A stretch of DNA of 64,000 bases, taken from an uncultured Desulfobacter sp. (lineage in GTDB: Bacteria > Desulfobacterota > Desulfobacteria > Desulfobacterales > Desulfobacteraceae). The notes under the pieces were generated by a model that saw only the letters and a list, made by a program, of their open reading frames with translations, was not told where the DNA came from and made no database searches. Made by a program: the position numbers and the translations under genes. Shown here one piece after another: positions 25,641-33,596 of this stretch (position 1 is its first letter; each line of letters opens with the position of its first letter). The DNA is taken from positions 752,501 through 816,500 of the forward strand of contig NZ_OY781882.1 of NCBI RefSeq assembly GCF_963677125.1. Reading direction: 5' to 3'.

Positions 25641-25740
25641 TACTAACGACCATGGGCCGATCTGGTCTATCAACACCCAGACTAAACCCACAACAAAATG
25701 TGGAAGTCGCTTAACAACCCATTGAGACTTTCATATGAAT
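25641..25740. repeat. Dispersed hairpin repeat, divergent subtype
   Basis: CCATGGGCCGATCTGG, a TCTATCAACAC loop, CCAGACTAAACCC, then CACAACAAAATG, TGGAAGTCGCTTAACAAC and GACTTTCATATGAA. The stem pairs GGG/CCC and TCTGG/CCAGA. The right half resembles the copy at 61591-61690 more than those at 10.4 and 28.2 kb. It fills the gap before nadB. Confidence 0.65.
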
Positions 25741-25780
25741 TTTTAACACGCCATTTAACATAATAAAGAAGTATTGAGAA

Positions 25781-27397
25781 ATGATTGAAACCGATTTTTT
25801 GGTCATCGGCAGCGGTGTTGCCGGCTTGAGCTATGCCTTGAAAGTTGCACAGTTTGGCAAAGTGGCCATTATCACCAAGAAAAAAATTTACAAGACCAAT
25901 ACGGCACTTGCCCAAGGCGGTGTTGCCGCCGTATTCAGCAAAACAGATTCCTTTAAAGAGCATGTGGCAGATACACTGGCTGCAGGGGACGGGCTTTGTG
26001 CTGAAGATGTGGTCAACATGGTAGTGACAAACGGACCGGAAAGGATTCGGGAGCTGGTCGATTTAGGGGCCCACTTCAATCTGGACGGTGATGGTAAATA
26101 TGATTTTTCCCTTGGCCGGGAAGGCGGACATTCCCAGAACAGAATCATCCATGCCCGGGATCTCACCGGAAAGGAAATTGAAGATGTCCTGGTCTCAAAT
26201 GTTGAACAGCATGAAAATATAACCATTCTGGAAAACCGTACTGCCGTTAATCTGATTACCTATTCCACAAGTGTTCGCAGCGGTCTGGTTAGAACCCAGC
26301 ATGAAAACATCTGCTGTGGGGCTTATGTCCTGGACAATGAGACCGGAGAGGTGGAAACCGTTGCCGCTAAAGTAACCCTGCTTGCCACAGGTGGCGGGTC
26401 CAAAGTTTATTTATATACTTCAAACCCCGATACGGCTACAGGCGACGGCATTGCCATGGCGTACCGGGCAGGGGCCACCGTTGCCAATATGGAGTTTGTC
26501 CAGTTTCATCCCACCTGCCTGTTTCATCCCGAAGCCAAGAATTTTCTGATCTCCGAGGCAGTTAGAGGGGAGGGCGCTTATCTCATTGATGAAAAGGGCG
26601 AACGGTTCATGGGCAAATACTCACCGGACCTGGAACTTGCCTGCCGGGATGTTGTGGCCCGGGCCATTGACAATGAATTGAAAAAAACCGGTGCGGATTC
26701 CGTGTTTCTGGATATCACCCACAAGGATCCCGATTTTGTCCGGAATCGGTTTCCCAATATTCATGCCAAATGTTTGGAATATGGTATTGATATCACCAAA
26801 CAGCCCATCCCGGTGGTGCCGGCAGCCCATTATATGTGTGGGGGCGTAGCCACGGATCTTAACGGGCGCACCGACATCCAGTGTCTTTATGCCGTGGGGG
26901 AAACCGCCTGTACCGGTTTGCACGGGGCCAACCGTCTGGCATCCAATTCGCTTCTTGAAGCATTGGTCTATGCCCATAATGCCTCCCAGGCCTCATTAAA
27001 AGAGTTTGAACAAGCCGCCAAGAGATCTAATGTTAAGCTGGCTCCCTGGGATGAGACCAATACCCTGGACGCGGATGAAGCCATCATGGTGACCCACAAC
27101 TGGGATGAGATCCGGCGTTTGATGTGGAATTATGTGGGCATTGTCCGGTCGGACAAGCGTCTTCACCGTGCTCTGCGCCGTATTGAAATGATTCTGCACG
27201 AGATTGAAGAATACTACTGGGACTTTAAAATTACAGCAGATCTCATTGAACTGCGTAACCTTGCCAATGTGGCGGAACTAATCGTTAAGTCCGCATTAAT
27301 GCGCAAGGAGAGCCGCGGGCTGCATTATAATTTATGGTATCCGGAAAAAGACGATGCCAACTGCCTAACGTCGACCCTGGTCCGGAAAACTTTCTAA
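25781..27397 (+). CDS. nadB: L-aspartate oxidase
   Basis: FAD enzyme that oxidises aspartate to iminoaspartate, the first step of NAD synthesis; in anaerobes fumarate serves as acceptor. 538 residues with the dinucleotide motif VIGSGVAGLSYAL (about 6-18), the NTALAQGGVAAV FAD motif (about 45-56), FHPTCLFHP and SEAVRGEGAYLID in the substrate region and ETACTGLHGANRLASNSLLE near residue 370, which together set NadB apart from fumarate reductase. Weak ribosome site (GAAGTATTGAGAA). nadA and nadC are not beside it. Confidence 0.95.
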   Translation: MIETDFLVIGSGVAGLSYALKVAQFGKVAIITKKKIYKTNTALAQGGVAAVFSKTDSFKEHVADTLAAGDGLCAEDVVNMVVTNGPERIRELVDLGAHFNLDGDGKYDFSLGREGGHSQNRIIHARDLTGKEIEDVLVSNVEQHENITILENRTAVNLITYSTSVRSGLVRTQHENICCGAYVLDNETGEVETVAAKVTLLATGGGSKVYLYTSNPDTATGDGIAMAYRAGATVANMEFVQFHPTCLFHPEAKNFLISEAVRGEGAYLIDEKGERFMGKYSPDLELACRDVVARAIDNELKKTGADSVFLDITHKDPDFVRNRFPNIHAKCLEYGIDITKQPIPVVPAAHYMCGGVATDLNGRTDIQCLYAVGETACTGLHGANRLASNSLLEALVYAHNASQASLKEFEQAAKRSNVKLAPWDETNTLDADEAIMVTHNWDEIRRLMWNYVGIVRSDKRLHRALRRIEMILHEIEEYYWDFKITADLIELRNLANVAELIVKSALMRKESRGLHYNLWYPEKDDANCLTSTLVRKTF

Positions 27398-27416
27398 AAG
27401 AGAGTTTATCTATATC

Positions 27417-27456
27417 AACCCAAGCGGTTTTCCAACGTGTGAAAACCGCTTGGGTT
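27417..27456. terminator. Perfect 16-bp hairpin between nadB and a convergent gene
   Basis: AACCCAAGCGGTTTTC (27417-27432) and GAAAACCGCTTGGGTT (27441-27456) pair perfectly across an 8-nt loop, 20 bp after the nadB stop and 18 bp before the GNAT stop. No T run on either side, but the position suits a bidirectional terminator. Confidence 0.65.
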
Positions 27457-27474
27457 CAAATGCGATAAAATACC

Positions 27475-27954
27475 TTATTTCATATCGACTCTTCTTTTAT
27501 AAATCCCGGGACTGGACCCGTGAATAACCGTGGCGAAGGTGTTTTTTTCGTAAAAATTAATCTGGCTTTCATCAACCCATCCAACAATGGCATATCCATA
27601 TTCATTATCCCACATATCACTCAAACAGGAAAAAAGAAGTTGGGTCCCAAGGCCCTTTTTTCTTGCTTCCGGTTTAATACCAATAGGCCCGAAAAATCCT
27701 TTTGCTGTGGCGTCGTAGCAAGCAAATCCAATGATTTTTTGGTCTCTTACACCAATAAAACAAGATGCGGGTGCGTTTGAAAAACTCCTTTCACATTCAC
27801 TGGCCCAGCTCTCATTAAATTCTTTTCGCACAAATTCAATCACTTTACTTTTGTCGCAGGATAGCGGTCGGACAATTTTAAATTCACCATCAAAAAGTTC
27901 TTTGGGATACTGTTCGAACTGCAATTCATACAGTTTTATTAATAAATCCGGCAT
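27475..27954 (-). CDS. GNAT-family acetyltransferase
   Basis: 159 residues, one acetyl-CoA-dependent N-acyltransferase domain: FIGVRDQKIIGFACYDA, the acetyl-CoA loop GIKPEARKKGLGTQLL (Q/RxxGxG/A form, about 92-107) and the C-terminal NFYEKNTFA strand. Substrate cannot be told. Convergent to nadB. GGAAGG upstream of the start supports it. Confidence 0.85.
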   Translation of the reverse strand: MPDLLIKLYELQFEQYPKELFDGEFKIVRPLSCDKSKVIEFVRKEFNESWASECERSFSNAPASCFIGVRDQKIIGFACYDATAKGFFGPIGIKPEARKKGLGTQLLFSCLSDMWDNEYGYAIVGWVDESQINFYEKNTFATVIHGSSPGIYKRRVDMK

Positions 27955-28149
27955 GGGTGCCTTCCTTTTTTAAATTTTACCGTATTGGAGATTAAACATT
28001 TCCTGCCTTAAAAATACAACTGTCGTTTTAGTGAATTGAGAAACAAGCATGGTTAAAGGTGATATCTTCAATATTAAACTGTCAAGCATGATATTTATCT
28101 TTGAAAGAAAAACTTGTACTATCTTGGGCAATGCCTGGTATCATATTGG

Positions 28150-28233
28150 TATAACAGCCATGGGTTGACCTGACAGGCTTAGCCCACAACAGAGGTTGAA
28201 AGATTTGTGTAACATACCCGGACTTTCTTATAA
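28150..28233 (-). repeat. Dispersed hairpin repeat, tandem unit 1 before nupC
   Basis: TATAACAGCCATGGG, then GGGTT (28162-28166) pairing with AGCCC (28181-28185) and inner CCTG/CAGG with almost no loop, then CACAACAGAGGTTGAAAG and GACTTTCTTATAAC. This copy has a 12-bp deletion of the loop compared with its neighbour. A shorter fragment (GGGCAATGCCTGG) lies at about 28124. Confidence 0.7.
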
Positions 28234-28325
28234 CGGCCATGGGCCGACCTGACATATCATCTGCCAGGTTCAGCCCACAACAAAGTTTGAAAGATCTTAG
28301 TGAGTTATCTATACTTTCTCATAAA
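28234..28325 (-). repeat. Dispersed hairpin repeat, tandem unit 2 before nupC
   Basis: GGCCATGGGCCGACCTG, ACATATCATCTGC loop, CAGGTTCAGCCC, CACAACAAAG, TTTGAAAGATCTTAG and ACTTTCTCATAA. In the opposite orientation it matches the pair at 10428-10612. It ends 32 bp before the nupC start, so it lies in the nupC leader or promoter. Upstream of the pair, 27955-28149 shows no gene. Confidence 0.75.
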
Positions 28326-28357
28326 ACCTAAATGTAGTCTGCTGCCAAGGAGCTGAT

Positions 28358-29596
28358 ATGTTTCAAAGTATTCTAGGACTCTTCGTGTTTTTGGGTATTG
28401 CTTTTTTATTAAGCGAGAACAAAAAAAAGATCTCCGCCAGGCTGATCATTTCAGCAATTGCATTGCAACTTGTTTTTGGCGTTGTGACATTGAAATTCGC
28501 GTGGGTACGCCAAGGCTTTTTTTACTTAAACGGTTTGGTGGCAGCGCTTTTAAAGGCAACCGGGGAGGGCACAGCCATGGTGTTCGGATACGTTGGCGGC
28601 GGTGCACTTCCTTTTCAGGAATCCTATCCCGGGGCTTCGTTTATCCTTGCATTTCAATCCCTTCCCCTGGTTTTGGTGATGAGCGCGTTGTCTGCGTTGT
28701 TATTTTACTGGAAAATTATCCCTGCCGTGGTGCGTTTTTTCAGTGTGATCCTAAGCAAAACACTGGGCACCGGAGGCGCTGAAGGCATTGGGATTTCAGC
28801 CAATATTTTTGTGGGTATGGTTGAGGCGCCTTTGCTGGTTAAACCGTATTTAGCTACCATGACCCGCAGTGAGTTGTTTACATTAATGACCTGCGGCATG
28901 GCCACCATCGCAGGCACGGTCATGGTGCTTTATGCTACGATTCTTAAGCCTGTGATCCCCGGTATTTTAGGTCATATCCTTACCGCATCCATCATCAGTG
29001 CACCGGCCGCGATTCTGATTTCAAAAGTCATGATTCCTGAAACCAAAGACGTAACAGAAGGCAAGCTGTCCACGCCAACGGTCTATAAAAGCGTCATGGA
29101 TGCCGTAACCAAGGGCACGATGTCCGGTATTGATCTTCTGATTAATATCGTGGCCATGATCATCGTGCTCGTGGCCATGGTGAGTCTGGTCAATATGACA
29201 CTTGGACTGATGCCGTTGTTCAATGGAGAGCCGTTTACCCTGCAGCGGATTTTAGGCTGGGTTATGGCCCCGGCAACATGGCTGATGGGCATCCCATGGT
29301 CCGAAGCCCCTGCCACCGGCGCTTTGATGGGAACCAAAACCATTCTCAACGAATTCATCGCGTATCTTGATTTGACCCGTATTCCGGCAGGCGAAATCAG
29401 TGAACGCAGTCGCATTATTATCTCATATGCCATGTGCGGTTTTGCAAATCCCGGCAGCCTGGGGATTATGATCGGCGGCATGGGTGGCATGGTGCCTGAA
29501 AGAAGGGATGAAATCGTATCTTTAGGACTTCGTTCCATCATTGCCGGCACTTTGGCTACATGTATGACTGGCGCCGTTGCAGGGATGTTTTTATAG
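28358..29596 (+). CDS. nupC: Concentrative nucleoside transporter
   Basis: Inner-membrane symporter of the CNT family that imports nucleosides with H+ or Na+. 412 residues, hydrophobic throughout, with the family signatures GFVGGGALPFQ-like YVGGGALPFQES (about 75-86), EGIGISANIFVGMVEAPLLVKPYL (about 138-161), the SEAPATGALMGTKTILNEF region (about 320-338) and GFANPGSLGIMIGGMGGMVPERR near the end. AAGGAG precedes the ATG. Which nucleosides and which ion cannot be told by eye. Confidence 0.93.
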   Translation: MFQSILGLFVFLGIAFLLSENKKKISARLIISAIALQLVFGVVTLKFAWVRQGFFYLNGLVAALLKATGEGTAMVFGYVGGGALPFQESYPGASFILAFQSLPLVLVMSALSALLFYWKIIPAVVRFFSVILSKTLGTGGAEGIGISANIFVGMVEAPLLVKPYLATMTRSELFTLMTCGMATIAGTVMVLYATILKPVIPGILGHILTASIISAPAAILISKVMIPETKDVTEGKLSTPTVYKSVMDAVTKGTMSGIDLLINIVAMIIVLVAMVSLVNMTLGLMPLFNGEPFTLQRILGWVMAPATWLMGIPWSEAPATGALMGTKTILNEFIAYLDLTRIPAGEISERSRIIISYAMCGFANPGSLGIMIGGMGGMVPERRDEIVSLGLRSIIAGTLATCMTGAVAGMFL

Positions 29597-29684
29597 TATT
29601 TTAACAGCTTGAAAGAATACGGGATAATGCCACTCAAAATTTATGATATGATTTTCCAGAAATTATTCAAAGGAGGAATGTATT

Positions 29685-30062
29685 GTGAAAAGATTTTTTC
29701 TTTTTTTTATCATAGCTGGAATGATAATTCTGAATGTTTTTCTGTTACTTTATGGATACTATCTGCTTTCCTTTGCATTACAGTGCAGTTGTGTTGGGGG
29801 GCTGTTTTTTTTCTATAAAGCAACATCAAATAAACATATTGAACACTTGGTATTAGTGTACTTGAAAAAGCACAATGGCGCTACGAAAAACGAGCTTATT
29901 GCGCACATAAAGAAAAAAACCGGGGAAAAGGCCAACGTCAATTTATCAGTGGTTGTCGATGACATCATAGAAAATCTCAAGATAAAAGAGTTAGTTTTTA
30001 TAGAAAAAGGTATTGGCTCAAACATTGGCGTTTGTATTATTCCTAACAAAATAAAACGGTGA
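29685..30062 (+). CDS. Small membrane protein with a winged-helix-like tail
   Basis: GTG start with a perfect AGGAGG 8 bp in front. 125 residues: two closely spaced membrane helices (about 3-24 and 27-46) and a soluble tail of about 75 residues with HIEHLVLVYLKKHNGATKNELI and a following VVVDDIIENLKIKELVFIE. The tail looks like a winged-helix fold (helix, recognition-like helix, two strands ending in a turn), by pattern only. Not recognised as a named family. 88 bp after nupC on the same strand, so it may be co-transcribed. Confidence 0.6.
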   Translation: MKRFFLFFIIAGMIILNVFLLLYGYYLLSFALQCSCVGGLFFFYKATSNKHIEHLVLVYLKKHNGATKNELIAHIKKKTGEKANVNLSVVVDDIIENLKIKELVFIEKGIGSNIGVCIIPNKIKR

Positions 30063-30131
30063 TTTTTTTCTGTCAATATTTCATAATCCTGACCATCTCG
30101 GGCAAAACGACCGATTTTCTCAAGTGCTCAA

Positions 30132-30166
30132 TTGTTGCCCGGCGAACATTGGCGGGCAACAAATTT
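30132..30166 (+). terminator. Rho-independent terminator
   Basis: TTGTTGCCCG pairs with CGGGCAACAA around a GCGAACATTGG loop (30132-30162), followed by ATTTTG. It ends the nupC/membrane protein transcript. Confidence 0.65.
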
Positions 30167-30258
30167 TGCTGTGATCTGACGGTTAATCCAAAGCGCGTAT
30201 TCCGATTCCCTTAAAAAGATTTGTCTTGGAAATGAATCTTTTGATTACCTGAACAACC

Positions 30259-31905
30259 CTATGCGTTTCGTAAAAGGAATCGTTGAATTTTTCCCGACGG
30301 GGTTTTGGGCAGTTGGTCGGTAAACTCTATAATCCTTGGATACTGGTGGGCTGCCAGATGTTTTTTAACAAAAATTTTAAGCTCCTCGGCCAGGTCCTCA
30401 TCACCGTTGATGCCCTGTTTTAGAGACACAAAGGCCTTGATGGTTTCCCCTCGCAATTCATCGGGCACCCCGACCACGGCTGCTTCCACAACTGCCGGGT
30501 GTTTTATCAGAACACTCTCCACTTCAAAGGGTCCGATGCGGTAGCCGGCGCACAGGATAATATCGTCCGATCGGCCGCTGAAGAACAGATAGCCATCCTC
30601 ATCCTTGCTTACGGTATCCCCGGCAAGGCAATATCGGCCATTTTCGCCTACATATTTTTCCTTTGTCCGCTTTTCATCCTGCCAGTATCCGCGAAACCAG
30701 CATAACGGAGAGTTCTTGGTGTCCACGGCAAAAAGGCCCTCTTCACCGGGTGCCGTTTCATTGCCGTTTTCATCGATAACCGCCATCCGGAATCCGGGCA
30801 TGGAGATCCCCATGGAGCCCATTTTCAATTCACCCTTAAGATCTTCCCTGTGATGATTATTTGCGGCCATGCCCAGTTCGGTCTGTCCGAAATGGTCGTG
30901 GATGGGAATCCCCCATAATTTTTTGCTCCATTCAATCACTTCAGGGTTCAAAGGTTCGCCTGCACTTGAGGCCACACGCAGTGAAAGGGGATATTGTGCT
31001 GCCACCTTGTCCCCGGCCGCCTTCAGGGCGCGGTATGCCGTAGGGGCGGAGGCAAAATTGCTAACTTTATATTTGCTCAAAATACGGAACACATTTTCAG
31101 GGGAAAAGGCCCCGTCGTAGAAGAGGGTGGATTTGCCCACAAGCAACGGTCCGATCAAGTTATAGTAGAGGCCGTATGCCCATCCGGGATCTGCCATGTT
31201 CCAGTACATGTCATCTTCGCGCATATCCAGGCCAAACTCCATATAGGCATGAAATGCGGCCAGGGACTTCACCGGTACTTCTACGCCCTTAGGGCTTCCC
31301 GTGGTTCCGGAGGTAAAAAGCATGATCAAAAGATCATCGCCCCGGACCGGCTCTGGGGTATCAATGGCCTGGGCGTTCTCAAGCTCATGCCAGAAACTGT
31401 AGTCTCCTCTCTCAATACCCTGTCCCCTGTCACCGGCGATGGTGACTACGGCCACCCGGTCTTCTTTGTAACATGCGGTATCTGATACTTTGGGGCGATG
31501 AACCGTGTTGGTGATCAACACCTTGGCGGCACTGTCACTGACCCGATGTTCGATGGCATCCGATCCAAAGGCGGTGAACAAGGGCACATAGGCCGCACCG
31601 ATACGCCACGTTGCAAGGGTCGTGATCACAAGTTCCGGTGATTTAGGTAATAGGGCCGCCACCCGGTCGCCTTTTTTTACGCCGATGGACCTTAAAAAAC
31701 CAGCCATTTTTGAGGAGAGTTCCTTGAGTTCCCGAAAAGTCCATTTTGATGCATTACCTTCTGCGTCTTCATAGAACAGGGCAATCTTTTCAGGAATCCT
31801 TGCATGGCGGTCACACAAAAAGTGTGCTGCTGAAACTGCTTTACCGTCATACTCTTTTAACCAGAAATCGATAGCCGCTTGCGGAGACATGTCCGTCATT
31901 GCCAT
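30259..31905 (-). CDS. AMP-forming acyl-CoA synthetase
   Basis: Activates a carboxylic acid with ATP and CoA. 548 residues of the acetyl/medium-chain acyl-CoA synthetase branch: P-loop LFTSGTTGSPKGVEV (about 200-214), SAGEPLNPEVIEW, DHFGQTELGMAANNHH, hinge motif SGRSDDIILCAGYRIGPFEVE, and the C-terminal PKTPSGKIQRFLLR whose lysine is the usual acetylation-controlled residue. Chain length or aromatic preference cannot be read. An acyl-CoA dehydrogenase is divergent to it, 415 bp away, which suggests fatty or aromatic acid breakdown. A second ATG two codons inside is also usable. Confidence 0.9.
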   Translation of the reverse strand: MAMTDMSPQAAIDFWLKEYDGKAVSAAHFLCDRHARIPEKIALFYEDAEGNASKWTFRELKELSSKMAGFLRSIGVKKGDRVAALLPKSPELVITTLATWRIGAAYVPLFTAFGSDAIEHRVSDSAAKVLITNTVHRPKVSDTACYKEDRVAVVTIAGDRGQGIERGDYSFWHELENAQAIDTPEPVRGDDLLIMLFTSGTTGSPKGVEVPVKSLAAFHAYMEFGLDMREDDMYWNMADPGWAYGLYYNLIGPLLVGKSTLFYDGAFSPENVFRILSKYKVSNFASAPTAYRALKAAGDKVAAQYPLSLRVASSAGEPLNPEVIEWSKKLWGIPIHDHFGQTELGMAANNHHREDLKGELKMGSMGISMPGFRMAVIDENGNETAPGEEGLFAVDTKNSPLCWFRGYWQDEKRTKEKYVGENGRYCLAGDTVSKDEDGYLFFSGRSDDIILCAGYRIGPFEVESVLIKHPAVVEAAVVGVPDELRGETIKAFVSLKQGINGDEDLAEELKIFVKKHLAAHQYPRIIEFTDQLPKTPSGKIQRFLLRNA

Positions 31906-31928
31906 AGTGTCGTTTCCTCAATGATTTA

Positions 31929-32018
31929 TGTGAAAGTCTGTGTAAACTTAACAGACCTTTCAATTTTTGTCGGGGACTGAAACCGGATAAAAAAATAGTT
32001 CAGCCCGTGGTTGTTATA
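31929..32018 (+). repeat. Dispersed hairpin repeat copy
   Basis: GTGAAAGTCTGTGTAAACTTA, CAGACCTTTCAAT, TTTTGTCGGGGACTGAAACC, then AGTTCAGCCCGTGGTTGTTATA: the same order and strand as the units at 10.4 kb, with a weakened second stem. It lies in the leader of the acyl-CoA synthetase gene. Confidence 0.65.
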
Positions 32019-32084
32019 CATCAAAAATAATTGGCGACACACTCTATAAGATGAGACCTTTCTTCTTGTCAAGCAAATGTCGCA

Positions 32085-32165
32085 GCCTGCAAGACGGACT
32101 GTCCGTCTTCGTTGTGAGTTGAACCAGGGTGTTTATGGATCCTCTTTGCCCATGGCCCTTTATAG
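32085..32165 (+). repeat. Degenerate hairpin repeat copy
   Basis: CTTCGTTGTGAGTTGAACCAGG, a TGTTTATGGATCC loop and TTTGCCCATGGCCC keep the order of the unit but not its stem. A local hairpin GACGGAC-TGTCCGTC overlaps its start. The remaining part of the 415-bp divergent gap up to 32320 has no gene and only AT-rich sequence. Confidence 0.4.
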
Positions 32166-32320
32166 ACCTTTATAGACCACTTATAACCTTGTTATTTCAG
32201 TCTCTTGAGCATCTGTCCAACTTTTGTTATACCTTGCTTAGCAAAAAGCAACTTCCTATCTGTTTCGTATAGGTGCGATACGGTTTCTTTTAAAAGATAC
32301 ACATCAGAGGGATTTTTATA

Positions 32321-33565
32321 ATGTTTGATTACCTTTTGACCAAGAAACAAAAAAAGTTAAAAAAGGAAGCCCGGGATTTTGTAAAATCAATTCCAAGGGA
32401 AATGATCCTGGATATGGATGCCGACAAAATACAGTTTCCAAAGGAATTTTTGCAGGAAGCCGCAAAGCGTAACCTCATGGGATGCCGCTACCCGGAAAAA
32501 TGGGGCGGCAGGGATATGGACTGGGTTTCCACCTGCATGGTCATGGAAGAAATCGGTGTCTTAGGATATATTTTCGCATGCACTTTTGGCGTTGGGGCGG
32601 AACTTGTGTGCGATGCTATTATTCTGCACGGGAATGATGCCCAGAAGGAAAAATATGTCAAACCCCTCCTAAAAGGGGAAATTTTTGCTGCGGAATGCCT
32701 GACCGAACCCAGAGGGGGTTCAGATTTTTTTGGCACGGCAACCACAGCGGAAGACAAGGGTGATCATTTTATCCTTAATGGCCAGAAACGGTTTATTGTC
32801 GGCGGAGAAGGCGCAGATTATTTTCTGGTCTATGCGCGGACCAAACTTGATGCAGCGCCTCACAAATCCATTTCCTGTTTTATTGTCGATCGGTCCGAGG
32901 GCGTTAAAAGCGAGTACCTTTACGGTCTTATGGGCTGCAGAGGGGGCGGTGCTTCCCGCCTGGTATTCAAGGACGTTAAAGTGCCGAAAGAAAATCTGAT
33001 AGGAGAACTCAATCAAGGCGTTCGGATATTCAATACCATGATGATACCGGAGCGCCTGGGAACAGCCGCTATGACCATTGGTGCGGCCGCACCAGCAGTT
33101 GATGTGGCCACAGGCTACACGTCAAAGCGCAAGGCATTCGGCCAACCCGTGGCCGGCTTCCAGGGCGTCTCCTTCCAGGTCGCGGAGGCGGTTACGCTTT
33201 TGGATGCTTCCCGTGCAATGATTTATACAACCGCCAGGGCTGTGGATGAACAGATAAATGACAAACAGATTAGGCGGCTGGTCTCCCAGTCAAAAAAATT
33301 TGTTACAGAATCATGTCAGAAGGCAGCCCACAACGCAATGCAGGTAATGGGTGGTATTGGGTACACCAATATTTATCCTGTGGAACGAATTTTCAGGGAT
33401 CTTCGACTGGCTTCCATTTGGACAGGTACCAATGAAGTGATGTCCATGATCATTGCCAATGAATGGTACAAGGAATACTGGTATAAGAAAAAAGCGGATA
33501 GGATACGTGATATAGAACCGGATGCAGAAGAAGCAAATGCAAAAGACGAAAAAATATTTGAGTAG
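32321..33565 (+). CDS. Acyl-CoA dehydrogenase
   Basis: Flavoenzyme that introduces a 2,3 double bond into an acyl-CoA and passes electrons to ETF. 414 residues in the usual three domains: FAD/substrate motifs AAECLTEPRGGSDFF and KRFIVGGEGADYFLVYART in the middle, RKAFGQPVAGFQ in the helical C-terminal domain, and QVMGGIGYTNIYPVERIFRD. The residue where many ACADs carry the catalytic Glu (the E of YEGT) is Thr here (WTGTNEV). Instead a Glu lies in MIPERLGTAAM, the position used by isovaleryl- and long-chain-type enzymes, so this is probably active with the alternative base. GAGGG precedes the start. Confidence 0.9.
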   Translation: MFDYLLTKKQKKLKKEARDFVKSIPREMILDMDADKIQFPKEFLQEAAKRNLMGCRYPEKWGGRDMDWVSTCMVMEEIGVLGYIFACTFGVGAELVCDAIILHGNDAQKEKYVKPLLKGEIFAAECLTEPRGGSDFFGTATTAEDKGDHFILNGQKRFIVGGEGADYFLVYARTKLDAAPHKSISCFIVDRSEGVKSEYLYGLMGCRGGGASRLVFKDVKVPKENLIGELNQGVRIFNTMMIPERLGTAAMTIGAAAPAVDVATGYTSKRKAFGQPVAGFQGVSFQVAEAVTLLDASRAMIYTTARAVDEQINDKQIRRLVSQSKKFVTESCQKAAHNAMQVMGGIGYTNIYPVERIFRDLRLASIWTGTNEVMSMIIANEWYKEYWYKKKADRIRDIEPDAEEANAKDEKIFE

Positions 33566-33596
33566 ATGATCAAGTTGGGTATTAATCCCCAGTTTA

